DNA of 15,969 nucleotides, taken from positions 1 through 15,969 of the forward strand of contig JBNKIW010000052.1 of the NCBI GenBank assembly GCA_050290865.1. Reading direction: 5' to 3'. Position numbers and translations under genes: made by a program. Under the pieces are notes generated by a model, which made no database searches, was not told where the DNA came from, and saw only the letters and a list, made by a program, of their open reading frames with translations. The DNA is from JARRLC01 sp050290865. GTDB taxonomy: Bacteria; Pseudomonadota; Alphaproteobacteria; Rhizobiales; Rhodomicrobiaceae. The number at the start of each line of letters is the position of its first letter. The stretch's first letter is position 1. Shown here one piece after another: positions 1 to 7,626 of this stretch.

Positions 1-70
1 CCCGGAAAATGATGGGCTCACGATTACCCGGCAGACGTGGCAACTACGACTCACTCTCCAATGACGCCGG

Positions 71-262
71 GTACTAGTACAGCCCGAGGCAAGTTCGCAC
101 CCCATTCGCCGCACGCGCTCATGCGAACTTGCTTCGGATAAAGCTGTACTAGAATCAACGGGTTGCTAGTACGCTCAACCCGCAGGAAATCCTGTGAGTG
201 CTCGCGGCGAGGGGGGCAGGATTTCCTGCGGGGCGTATTAGTACGGCCCCGCGGGCTGTACT
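71..262. repeat. Tandem cluster of three nested inverted repeats bounded by AGTAC/GTACT
   Basis: Three consecutive palindromic units are visible. Unit 1: outer arms CTAGTACAGC (74-83) and GCTGTACTAG (143-152) pair perfectly, and inner arms 84-99 and 122-137 match at 15 of 16 positions. Unit 2: outer arms 165-174 and 233-242 match at 8 of 10, and inner arms 179-194 and 217-232 match at 16 of 16. Unit 3: AGTAC-g-GCCC (240-249) pairs with GGGC-t-GTACT (253-262) across a 3-nt loop. Each unit is edged by the same AGTAC/GTACT sequence; position 71-80 is itself a perfect palindrome, and a further AGTACT lies at 370-375 near ldtR. The layout resembles intergenic palindromic repeat elements, but I cannot assign it to a named family. 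Confidence 0.8.
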
Positions 263-407
263 CGCGGCGTCCTCCGCCCGGAGTTTTCAACCGATGCGCG
301 AAGTTATCCCCGCTTCCACAATTTTAGCTTGTTACATTAAATTCATTTTAGCAAATTTCGCCCTAAGGTAGTACTCAATCCTCGATATCAACCTTAAGAG
401 GCGCGTA
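263..407 (+). promoter_or_regulatory. AT-rich leader and probable promoter region of ldtR
   Basis: A distinctly AT-rich stretch (about 308-362) lies in an otherwise GC-rich window directly before ldtR, as expected of a promoter. I cannot fix -35 and -10 boxes with confidence. The ribosome binding site AAGAGG (396-401) stands 6 nt before the ATG at 408. An AGTACT palindrome at 370-375 repeats the boundary sequence of the upstream palindrome cluster. Confidence 0.45.
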
Positions 408-917
408 ATGAGCGTAGCACTGGATTATCCGCGTGAGGAATCGGTTGCGGAAGAGCGTCCGCTGAAGTCGCAGTACCTCATGGCTTTGAAGATTGTCGAG
501 CGGCTGCATCGCCTGCTTCTCGATGTGATCAAGAACGAATTCGAACGTGTTGGCCGCATGGACGTCAATGGCGTGCAGGCGTTACTTCTTTATAACATTG
601 GTGATTGCGAACTGACGGCCGGCGAAATCCGTTCCCGCGGCTATTATCTCGGGTCCAATGTCTCCTACAATCTGAAGAAGCTGGTGGATAGCGGTTATAT
701 CCATCATCAGAGATCCAAGACGGATCGCCGCTCGGTGCGCATCCGCCTCACGCCGAAGGGCAAGGAGGTCTACAACGTCGTGAACGCACTCTATGAGCGG
801 CAACTCACCATGATCGAGAAGGTTGGCGGTCTCGCTGTGGCAGATCTCAAGACGCTGAATACGAGCCTTGCCAAACTGGAACGCTTCTGGAGCGATCAGA
901 TCCGTTTCCGTCTCTAG
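408..917 (+). CDS. ldtR: LdtR-type MarR-family transcriptional regulator
   Basis: 169-residue winged-helix regulator. The N-terminal ~50 residues include a helical dimerisation segment. The DNA-binding domain covers about residues 55-115, with a recognition helix near SNVSYNLKKL (83-92) and a basic wing around SKTDRRSVRIRL (103-114); a C-terminal helix completes the MarR-like fold. The start is the ATG at 408, preceded at 6 nt by AAGAGG. The protein resembles LdtR, described in Liberibacter and rhizobia as an activator of an L,D-transpeptidase gene and linked to osmotic-stress tolerance. The next gene here is such a transpeptidase, which supports the assignment. A nested palindrome in the following intergenic region (1175-1206) is a candidate operator. 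A generic MarR regulator remains the alternative. The family is well supported; target and ligand are inferred. Confidence 0.88.
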   Translation: MSVALDYPREESVAEERPLKSQYLMALKIVERLHRLLLDVIKNEFERVGRMDVNGVQALLLYNIGDCELTAGEIRSRGYYLGSNVSYNLKKLVDSGYIHHQRSKTDRRSVRIRLTPKGKEVYNVVNALYERQLTMIEKVGGLAVADLKTLNTSLAKLERFWSDQIRFRL

Positions 918-1174
918 CTCACGTGGAGGCGCTGCCTCCGCCTTTGCAAGCAGCAGCGGGAGGGCGAACGACCTGTGCTCAAACGACGCACATGCCGTCC
1001 CGACCGTTGCCCGAAATCAACGCCCCCTTGCCGAGATGAGGGCGGCGCGCGCCATGCTTGCATTTGCCCCCAAATTCGCACACTTTGTTAACGCTACTTC
1101 CGGCAAACTCGGCGAGATGGAGCGTGCCTGTCGTGAACTTGGCACCTGTGTGCCGGGTGCGCGCTTGTGCAGGT

Positions 1175-1206
1175 TGACAGGCGTCACAAAGCATTGTGAT
1201 CTGTCA
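1175..1206. promoter_or_regulatory. Nested inverted repeat, candidate operator upstream of ldtP
   Basis: The intergenic stretch 918-1345 has no convincing gene. In it, outer half-sites TGACAG (1175-1180) and CTGTCA (1201-1206) enclose inner half-sites TCACAA (1184-1189) and TTGTGA (1194-1199), the inner pair separated by 4 nt. The outer set overlaps a consensus-like -35, TTGACA (1174-1179), but the matching -10 position (about 1197-1202) is poor, as in activator-dependent promoters. A smaller hairpin, GGCAC-ctgt-GTGCC, lies at 1141-1154. A role as the LdtR or another regulator's site is inference; I do not know the LdtR consensus well enough to match it. Confidence 0.5.
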
Positions 1207-1345
1207 CTCTTATCCGAGTGGGGGTAGCAACCAGGGTGAGCTCTTCATCTGGAGGGGACGGGTCACATTTCGCACCAATTATGTGGCAAAACTCGTGCGG
1301 GCGAAGCGTGTGGCGCGGATCGATGGGGCAAACGGGAGTGCGACG

Positions 1346-2638
1346 GTGACTGTAAAGCGTGAGATCGAGAGCGTTTCTGTTCAAAAAGCCGGGCTGTTGG
1401 GAACGGTTGCGTTTGCCGGTGCCCTGTGCCTGCTTGCGACAGGCGCGTTCGCCGCGCCCGAAGATTGGATGAAATTCGACGGTGACGAATGGGATCCGGG
1501 CTTCGACCGTTCTTTCGCGCGGCAGTGGGAAGCTCAGCCCGCGCGCGGCTACCCGACGCTTTCTCCCAAGAACATCAAGTATATGCGCAGCGCGATCAAG
1601 CGTTACGCGGCCGTCGTCAGGGGGGGCGGCTGGGATCCGATCCCCATGGTGGAGCTGCACACCGGCATGACGCATAAGGCGGTCATCGCGCTGCGGCGGC
1701 GGCTCAAGGCCGAGGGCGATCTGGGCAAGGAGACCCTCGGTTATCCGCAGACATTCGACTCATATGTGGAAGCCGCGGTGAAGCGTGCCCAGGAGCGCAA
1801 CGGCATGCCGCCGACCGGTACCCTCGACAAAAAGACCATCCGTGCGCTCAACGTCCCGGCGAGCGCCCGTCTGCGGCAGCTCCGGACCAATCTGACACGG
1901 ATCGAGCGCCTGCGTGCGCCGGCGAAGGGGCGCTACGTGGCTGTCAACATCCCCGCGGCTCAGATCGAGGCGGTGGAGAATGACAGAGTGGTTTCCCGCC
2001 ATTCGGGCGTCGTGGGCAAGGTGAAACGCCCGACGCCGATTCTGCGGTCGCAAATCCACGAGATCAATTTCAACAAGGAGTGGATTCTTCCTCCGACGGT
2101 GATCAGGCAGGATCTGGTTCCCAAGGCCCGTAACGGGAAGCCGGCAGAGGTCTTCAAGAGTTACGGCGTCGATATTTACCGGGATTACAACGACTTTCGG
2201 AAGCACCGCACGCTTGATCCGCGCAATGTCGACTGGTCTTCGAGCGCCCCCCTGCGCTATTTCTACGCACAGAAGCCGGGCGAGGCGAATCCGCTGGGAT
2301 ACATCAAGATCAATTTCCCCAGCCCGCAGCAGGTGTATATGCACGACACCCCGTCCAAGAGCATCTTCGCGCGCAATTTCCGTGCCGAAAGCTCGGGCTG
2401 TGTGCGCGTCCAGAACATCCCGCAATTGACCGCGTGGCTGCTGGAGGACAATGGCTGGACGCCGGAGCGCGTGGCCGGGATGAAAGAGACGCGCGAGACG
2501 CTCAATGTCCAGCTCAAGCGCAAGGTGCCGCTGTATTTCGCCTATGTGACCTCCTGGGCAACGCCGGATGGGAGGGCACATTTCCGCCGCGATCTCTACG
2601 ATCGGGATGGCGTTGGCGTAACGGCGACCGCCTATTAG
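1346..2638 (+). CDS. ldtP: Secreted/periplasmic YcbB-type L,D-transpeptidase (LdtP-like)
   Basis: L,D-transpeptidases form 3-3 crosslinks in peptidoglycan or attach proteins to it, in the periplasm. From the GTG at 1346 the product is 430 residues. It starts with a basic stretch and a hydrophobic signal segment (about 14-34) with an AFA-type cleavage site near residue 36. A peptidoglycan-binding-like region containing a PPTGTLDKKTIRALN segment follows, then the NLTRIERLR and YVAVNIPAA segments typical of the YcbB family. The YkuD catalytic domain carries MHDTPSK (His333) and SSGCVRV (nucleophile Cys352). An upstream in-frame GTG at 1196 would add 50 residues before the signal peptide and overlaps the candidate operator, so I reject it. 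The start is weakly supported by ribosome-binding sequence. ldtR lies upstream and an M15 peptidase gene downstream. Confidence 0.9.
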   Translation: MTVKREIESVSVQKAGLLGTVAFAGALCLLATGAFAAPEDWMKFDGDEWDPGFDRSFARQWEAQPARGYPTLSPKNIKYMRSAIKRYAAVVRGGGWDPIPMVELHTGMTHKAVIALRRRLKAEGDLGKETLGYPQTFDSYVEAAVKRAQERNGMPPTGTLDKKTIRALNVPASARLRQLRTNLTRIERLRAPAKGRYVAVNIPAAQIEAVENDRVVSRHSGVVGKVKRPTPILRSQIHEINFNKEWILPPTVIRQDLVPKARNGKPAEVFKSYGVDIYRDYNDFRKHRTLDPRNVDWSSSAPLRYFYAQKPGEANPLGYIKINFPSPQQVYMHDTPSKSIFARNFRAESSGCVRVQNIPQLTAWLLEDNGWTPERVAGMKETRETLNVQLKRKVPLYFAYVTSWATPDGRAHFRRDLYDRDGVGVTATAY

Positions 2639-2656
2639 GCGACAGAAACCCTTTCC

Positions 2657-2685
2657 CCGGCGTCTGCCCGGCTCTCGGGCGCCGG
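2657..2685 (+). terminator. Candidate hairpin terminator after ldtP
   Basis: Starting 18 nt after the ldtP stop, CCGGC (2657-2661) pairs with GCCGG (2681-2685) and GCCCG (2666-2670) with CGGGC (2676-2680). This makes a GC-rich stem with a 4-nt bulge and a 5-nt loop. There is no T-tract, so intrinsic termination is uncertain; it could equally be an RNA-stabilising hairpin. The rest of 2639-2965 shows no gene I can support, only a small hairpin GGCGT-ctga-ACGCC at 2739-2752. Confidence 0.35.
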
Positions 2686-2965
2686 CCGGTAGCGGAGTGG
2701 CGTTCTCCCAGGAAAACCGGTATCCAGGCTGCCTGAATGGCGTCTGAACGCCGGGACGCTGCGGCCAACTCTCTTACGCGCAACCCCATAATTTGCTAAC
2801 CCGTTGCAACTTCGCCACGATTTCCCCGCAATTCGGCAGATACTGTTTCTTAACTACACCACGCCGAATATCGGCCCGTTGCGCTTCGATGATACGCGGC
2901 AGGTGTGGTTCGAGAACGGGATCAGGGCGACCGGCAATTACGTCAAGTTCCGGTTGAGAGGGATT

Positions 2966-4348
2966 TTGAGCAAGTCGTCATCCGGCACGAGTTCTGACAG
3001 CTATGGGCTGTTCAAGCGATGCCTCGGAGCGTTGTTCGTCGTTGTCATGACGCTGGGCGCCGCCAGCGGGCCGCACGCGGCACCGGACGGCGAGCGCAGG
3101 CTGGCTTTCCACAATATCCATACCAACGAGGACATCGACATCGTCTACAAGCGCAAGGGCGTCTTCGTGCCCGAAGCGCTCAAGAAGCTCGACCATTTCA
3201 TGCGCGACTGGCGCCGGAACGTGACCATCAAGATCGACCCGGCGCTCTACGACATCATTTGGGAAATGCATCGCGACCTCGGGTCGAAAGTGCCGATCAA
3301 GCTGATCTGCGGTCACCGGACCGTGTCGACGAATCGGCGGCTGCGGCGCAGGCGGGGCGGGCAGGCCAGACGCAGCCTGCATATCACCGGCAAGGCGGCC
3401 GATATCCAGTTCCCCGATATTCCGGTCAAGCAGTTGCGCAATGCGGGGCTCATTCTGGAGCGGGGCGGCGTCGGCTACTACCCGCGCTCGGGGATCCCGT
3501 TCGTGCATGTCGATACGGGCCGCGTCCGGCACTGGCCGCGCATGGGGAGGCAGCAACTCGCAGTCCTGTTTCCGTCGGGGCGTTCCAAGCATGTGCCCGC
3601 CGATGGCAAGCCGCTGACCAAGCGCGATTTCCGCGTCGCCCTGGCGCGGCTGGAGGCACGCGGCGGCGAACTGCCCTACTTTTTGAAGCGGAAGAAGGGG
3701 CGTGGAGCGAGGACGGTCCTGGCCAGCCTGGACACCGGCAAGAAAAAGCGGACTGCGGCCAAACCGAAAGCTTCGCCGCCAGCTGCGGCGCCATCCAAAC
3801 CGAAGCTCACGCTTGCCAGCCTGAGCCCGTCCCTCGGCTCCCCCAGCGGCAAAGGGACGAAGCGCAGGGCCGAAGTGAAGCCCGCACTGCTCAAGCCCGC
3901 CACTGTGGAAGCGGACAAAACCATAGTGCAGGGCCGTACGGAGCTGACCTCGGCGCGCCCGGATGAGCGCCTCACCGTTGATGAGATCCTCGGCAACGAC
4001 GCCGTCGCGGCGCCCGGAGCGGTCCGCCAGAAGATCGAATTGGACGCCGACGAGATCGCCGACGACGAAGAATACCAGATCTATCCCGTCCTGCCCTACA
4101 TGTCGGATACGCCGGTGGCGTCCATGGATATGACCGGCGGAGCAGTGGATCTGGCGCTGCCGAAGGTGCATCTGCTGCTGGGCGAAACCCGCTGGTTGCT
4201 GCAAGAGGAATTCCGGCCCGGTCTGCAGGTGGCCGAGTTTCATTGGGCGCGGCAGTTCCGCGGGACGGCGGTGAACACGCGGCTCAGGCGGCTTGCGCGC
4301 CGCGCGCCCGAGACGGGGGCGGTCAAGACGGTGGCATCGAAGCGCTAA
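2966..4348 (+). CDS. Secreted DUF882 / M15-family (MepK/YcbK-like) peptidoglycan peptidase with long C-terminal extension
   Basis: Predicted zinc peptidase of the DUF882/Peptidase_M15_2 family. The E. coli relative MepK (YcbK) cleaves 3-3 peptidoglycan crosslinks. From the TTG at 2966 the product is 460 residues, with a signal segment (about 17-35, LFKRCLGALFVVVM) ending near HAA. The catalytic domain (about 40-200) shows the metal-binding pattern SLHITGKAAD (His139, Asp146) and FVHVDTG (His181), plus the family's GGVGYYP. After about residue 240 comes a Lys/Ala/Pro-rich linker, then an acidic patch (ADEIADDEE) and a C-terminal part I do not recognise; E. coli MepK is only about 180 residues. 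The TTG start is preceded by GAGAGGG. The longer TTG start at 2804 would bury the signal peptide. Its neighbour, an L,D-transpeptidase, makes the linkages this family cuts. Confidence 0.82.
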   Translation: MSKSSSGTSSDSYGLFKRCLGALFVVVMTLGAASGPHAAPDGERRLAFHNIHTNEDIDIVYKRKGVFVPEALKKLDHFMRDWRRNVTIKIDPALYDIIWEMHRDLGSKVPIKLICGHRTVSTNRRLRRRRGGQARRSLHITGKAADIQFPDIPVKQLRNAGLILERGGVGYYPRSGIPFVHVDTGRVRHWPRMGRQQLAVLFPSGRSKHVPADGKPLTKRDFRVALARLEARGGELPYFLKRKKGRGARTVLASLDTGKKKRTAAKPKASPPAAAPSKPKLTLASLSPSLGSPSGKGTKRRAEVKPALLKPATVEADKTIVQGRTELTSARPDERLTVDEILGNDAVAAPGAVRQKIELDADEIADDEEYQIYPVLPYMSDTPVASMDMTGGAVDLALPKVHLLLGETRWLLQEEFRPGLQVAEFHWARQFRGTAVNTRLRRLARRAPETGAVKTVASKR

Positions 4349-4370
4349 CACGCACAGCAATGGACGCGGA

Positions 4371-4398
4371 GCGGCGGCACCTTTCTTCGTGTCGCCGC
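4371..4398. terminator. Candidate bidirectional hairpin between convergent genes
   Basis: GCGGCGGCAC (4371-4380) pairs with GTGTCGCCGC (4389-4398) over an 8-nt loop, with one G-T pair. It lies 22 nt after the M15 gene stop and about 90 nt beyond the end of gltA, where convergent transcription would need to stop. No T-tract is present on either strand. The remaining sequence to 4489 has other GC-rich partial repeats but no gene. Confidence 0.4.
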
Positions 4399-4489
4399 GG
4401 GGGTCCGTGTCTGGCATCTCCCGCCGCCTGCCAGGGAGGCGGGCGGTCGAAGGCGCCTTCCGCCAGCCCGCTTGCGCGAAGCCCTCGCC

Positions 4490-5800
4490 TTATCGCTGCG
4501 TGATCGGGATGTAATCGCGCGGGCCGGGGCCGACATAGAGCTGGCGCGGGCGGCCGATTTTCTGATCGGTGTCCGCGATCATCTCCTTCCATTGCGCGAT
4601 CCAGCCCACCGTCCGGGCGATGGCGAACAGCACCGTGAACATGGATGTCGGAAAGCCGAGCGCTTTCAGCGTGATACCCGAGTAGAAGTCGATGTTCGGG
4701 TACAGCTTCTTCTGGATGAAATACTCGTCCTCAAGCGCGATGCGCTCCAGTTCCATGGCGACCTGCAGAAGCGGATCGTCCTTGATGCCAACGATTTCCA
4801 GCACTTCCTTGCAGGTTTTCTGCATGACGCGGGCGCGCGGGTCGTAGTTCTTGTACACCCGGTGGCCGAAGCCCATGAGGCGGAACGGATCGTTCTTGTC
4901 TTTCGCGCGCTTGATAAACTGCGGGATGCGATCGACCGTGCCGATCTCCGCGAGCATCTTGAGTGCCGCTTCGTTGGCCCCGCCATGCGCCGGCCCCCAG
5001 AGACAGGCAATCCCGGCGGCGACGCAGGCGAACGGATTGGCGCCGGACGATCCGGCCAGCCGCACCGTGGAGGTGGAAGCGTTCTGCTCGTGGTCGGCGT
5101 GCAGGATGAAGATGCGGTCCATGGCCCGCGACAGCACGGGATTGACGCGGTATTCGTCGCAAGGGACCGCGAAGCTCATATAGAGGAAGTTCGACGGGTA
5201 GTCGAGATCGTTGCGCGGATAGATGAAGGGCTGGCCGATGGAGTATTTGTGGGCCATGGCCGCGATCGTCGGCATCTTGGCGAGCATCCGTATTGACGCG
5301 ATATCGCACTGGACCGGATCGCTGATGTCGGTGGAGTCGTGATAAAAGGCCGAGAGTGCGCCCACCACGCCCACCATGACCGCCATGGGATGCGCGTCGC
5401 GGCGGAAGCCGGAGAAGAACCGGATCATCTGCTCGTGGATCATGGTGTGGTAGGTGACGCGGTTTTTGAAATCCAGATACTGGTCCTGGTTCGGCAACTC
5501 GCCGTAAAGGAGGAGGTGGCAGGTTTCAAGGAAATTGCCGCGCTCGGCCAGTTGGTCGATCGGATAGCCGCGATAGAGGAGAATCCCCTCGTCGCCGTCG
5601 ATATAGGTGATGGCGGAACGACAGCTTGCGGTGGAGGTGTAACCGGGATCGTAGGTGAAACGCTGGCTATGGCTGTAAAGCTGGGAGATGTCGAGAACGT
5701 CTGGACCGACGCTGCCGCCATAAATGGGCAGGCTGTAGGGCTTGCCGTCAATGTTGAGTGTCGCGGTCCCTTTTGGCGCCTGCTTTTCAGGTAGCGGCAT
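4490..5800 (-). CDS. gltA: Citrate synthase (type II)
   Basis: Condenses acetyl-CoA and oxaloacetate to citrate, the entry step of the TCA cycle, in the cytoplasm. The 436-residue product matches the usual length of proteobacterial type II (hexameric) citrate synthase. The catalytic triad is visible: His272 in GPAHGGANEA, His313 in FGHRVYKNYDPRA, and Asp371 in PNIDFYSG; the spacing equals that of the E. coli enzyme. The start is the ATG complement at 5798-5800, MPLPEKQ, with AGGGAGA about 9 nt upstream; an in-frame extension to 5908 has no family similarity. It lies 210 bp downstream of gltX on the same strand, matching the rhizobial order gltX-gltA, and probably has its own promoter in that gap. 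The assignment is firm. Confidence 0.98.
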   Translation of the reverse strand: MPLPEKQAPKGTATLNIDGKPYSLPIYGGSVGPDVLDISQLYSHSQRFTYDPGYTSTASCRSAITYIDGDEGILLYRGYPIDQLAERGNFLETCHLLLYGELPNQDQYLDFKNRVTYHTMIHEQMIRFFSGFRRDAHPMAVMVGVVGALSAFYHDSTDISDPVQCDIASIRMLAKMPTIAAMAHKYSIGQPFIYPRNDLDYPSNFLYMSFAVPCDEYRVNPVLSRAMDRIFILHADHEQNASTSTVRLAGSSGANPFACVAAGIACLWGPAHGGANEAALKMLAEIGTVDRIPQFIKRAKDKNDPFRLMGFGHRVYKNYDPRARVMQKTCKEVLEIVGIKDDPLLQVAMELERIALEDEYFIQKKLYPNIDFYSGITLKALGFPTSMFTVLFAIARTVGWIAQWKEMIADTDQKIGRPRQLYVGPGPRDYIPITQR

Positions 5801-6010
5801 CGCTTGGTCTCCCTGTCGTCGGGGCGGGACCAGGCCTCGCTGCAAAGCTCGAAGGCATGAGGAGGGCTGGCCGTCCCTGCTTGGCTTGTTTCTCTTCTGC
5901 TGAGGCAAGGCCGATCAGCACAATAGTGCGCGCGCGTTAAAATGCCCCGCAGGCTTTATGCTGCAGTGCATGAGAGCATAGATCTTGCGGCGCAACAACT
6001 AAACGTTTGA
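5801..6010 (-). promoter_or_regulatory. gltX-gltA intergenic region with small palindromes
   Basis: This gap probably contains the gltA promoter, but I could not identify convincing -35/-10 boxes. It holds an inverted repeat TATGCT (5957-5962) / AGCATA (5975-5980), an interrupted palindrome TTGCG-G-CGCAA (5985-5995), and AAACGTTT (6001-6008) just after the gltX stop. Any of these could be regulatory; none matches an operator I can name. Confidence 0.3.
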
Positions 6011-7504
6011 TTACGTCTTGGGCGTGCTGGTTTTTTTTGCTTTCGGCGGCTTACCCGTAGCGGCGGCTGGCGTGGAGCCGCTGGCTGGCCGGGTGTCGCG
6101 AGCCTTTGTCTCGGTTGCAACCGCGGCGGTCGCCGACTTGGACTGGTCTCTCAGGCGGGCGATGGATTCATCGCGTCCGAGGAGCACGAGCACATCGAAG
6201 ATGCCTGGCGAAGTCTTGCGCCCGGTGAGGGCAGCACGCAAGGGCTGGGCAATTTCGCCGAGTTTGAGCCCCATATCTTGTGCGTATTCCTTGGTCAACG
6301 CCTCCAGCACCGCAACCGACCATTCGGGGGCCGCCTCCAGCCTGGGGAGCAGACCGGCAAGGCGTGCGCAGGCGTCCGGCGTCAGAATCTTCGCGGCTTC
6401 CACATCCGGCTTCAGCGGGCGCTTGGCAAACAGAAAGTTGGCGCCGTCCAGGAGGTCGTTGAGCGTTGCGGCACGCGCCTTCAGTTGCGGCATGGCTGCC
6501 ATGAGTTTGTGGGGGAGCAGATGCTGCAGCGCGGCAACGAGTGCCTCGTCACTCGCGCTACGGATGTATTGGCCGTTCAAACTCTCCAGTTTAGCGAAGT
6601 CGAAGCGTGCCGGAGACTTGCCCAGCGCCCCAAGATTGAACCATTCCACGAGTTGCTCGGTGGTAAATATTTCATCATCACCATGACTCCACCCCAGGCG
6701 GGCAAGATAGTTCCGCATGGCCGCGGGCAGATAGCCCATGGCGCGGTAGGCTTCGACGCCGAGCGCTCCATGGCGCTTGGACAGCTTGGCGCCGTCCGCC
6801 CCGTGGATCAGCGGCACATGCGCGAAGACCGGGACATCCCAACCCAAGGCGGCGTAGATCTGCGACTGCCGGGCGGCGTTCGTCAGATGATCGGAGCCAC
6901 GGATGACGTGCGTGACGCCCATGTCGTGATCATCCACGACCACGGCGAGATTGTAGGTGGGAGTGCCATCCGAGCGCAGGATGATGAGATCGTCGAGTTC
7001 CTTGTTTGCCGTCACAACGCGGCCCTGGACCTTGTCATCGACGACGGTTTCGCCCTCTTTCGGCACCTTCAGGCGGATGGCGGGCTTGACACCCTTCGGC
7101 GCCTCCTGGGGATCGCGGTCGCGCCACGTGCCGTCATAGACGGGCGGGCGGCCCTCCTTACGCGCATTCTCCCGCATTGCCTCCAACTCCTCCGGCGTGC
7201 AATAGCAGCGATAGGCGTTGCCCTCGCTGAGGAGTTGCTGGGCGATCTCCACATGGCGCGCGGCGCGGGCGAACTGGTGGAGCGGTTCGCCGTCCCAGTC
7301 GAGTCCGAGCCATTTGATTCCGTCGAGAATGGCGTCGATGGCTTCCTGCGTTGACCGGGCGCGGTCGGTGTCCTCGATGCGCAGGAGGAATTTGCCGCCC
7401 TGGTTGCGGGCGAAAGCCCAGTTGAACAGCGCGGTGCGGGCGCCGCCGATATGAAGAAAGCCGGTCGGGGAGGGCGCGAAGCGCGTCACAACTTGAGCGG
7501 TCAT
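6011..7504 (-). CDS. gltX: Glutamyl-tRNA synthetase
   Basis: Class I aminoacyl-tRNA synthetase charging tRNA-Glu in the cytoplasm. The 497-residue product shows the HIGH-type signature PSPTGFLHIGG (residues 11-21) and the KMSKS-type signature KLSKRHG (240-246), with the GluRS-specific SDGTPTYNLAVVVDD and HVIRGSDHLTNAARQ segments between them. The start is the ATG at 7504 (MTAQVVTRFAPSPTG), with GAGGA about 9 nt upstream; the longer upstream reading frame crosses the promoter shared with comEC. The last ~40 residues are a low-complexity Ala/Lys/Thr/Pro tail not needed for the family fold, and it contains an A8 run on the coding strand (6031-6038). A GC hairpin (7535-7550) sits in the 5' leader. 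Divergent from comEC and upstream of gltA. Confidence 0.98.
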   Translation of the reverse strand: MTAQVVTRFAPSPTGFLHIGGARTALFNWAFARNQGGKFLLRIEDTDRARSTQEAIDAILDGIKWLGLDWDGEPLHQFARAARHVEIAQQLLSEGNAYRCYCTPEELEAMRENARKEGRPPVYDGTWRDRDPQEAPKGVKPAIRLKVPKEGETVVDDKVQGRVVTANKELDDLIILRSDGTPTYNLAVVVDDHDMGVTHVIRGSDHLTNAARQSQIYAALGWDVPVFAHVPLIHGADGAKLSKRHGALGVEAYRAMGYLPAAMRNYLARLGWSHGDDEIFTTEQLVEWFNLGALGKSPARFDFAKLESLNGQYIRSASDEALVAALQHLLPHKLMAAMPQLKARAATLNDLLDGANFLFAKRPLKPDVEAAKILTPDACARLAGLLPRLEAAPEWSVAVLEALTKEYAQDMGLKLGEIAQPLRAALTGRKTSPGIFDVLVLLGRDESIARLRDQSKSATAAVATETKARDTRPASGSTPAAATGKPPKAKKTSTPKT

Positions 7505-7626
7505 GGGGTGGAATCCTCGGGAATGCGTGCGGCGGGGCGCGGTTGCGCCCGCGGAAAAGCGTAAGGAAGCGAGTTGCGCACCGTTTAACACAGCCGCGCG
7601 GCTCAAACAAACAGGCGAGAGCGGCG
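7505..7626. promoter_or_regulatory. Divergent gltX/comEC promoter region with two GC palindromes
   Basis: This 122-bp gap separates the two divergent start codons. It contains a 12-bp perfect palindrome AGCCGCGCGGCT (7592-7603) and a hairpin GGGCGC-ggtt-GCGCCC (7535-7550) that would lie in the gltX 5' leader about 31 nt from its start. No clear -35/-10 pair could be assigned. The comEC ribosome binding site is weak (AGGCGAGAG, ending a few bases before the ATG at 7627). Confidence 0.4.

Noticed and set aside
71..262. CRISPR array
   Set aside because: The repeats are inverted nested arms with unequal units, not regularly spaced direct repeats, and no cas gene is nearby.
1196..1345. Longer start (GTG at 1196) for the L,D-transpeptidase
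   Set aside because: It places 50 residues before an obvious signal peptide and overlaps the candidate promoter/operator; GTG at 1346 gives a standard secreted protein.
2804..2965. Longer TTG start for the M15 peptidase
   Set aside because: It would put the signal peptide about 70 residues inside the protein; TTG at 2966 has GAGAGGG just upstream.
2978..4417. 479-codon minus-strand frame opposite the M15 gene
   Set aside because: Arg/Pro/His-rich, no known fold; it is the antisense shadow of a gene with clear catalytic motifs.
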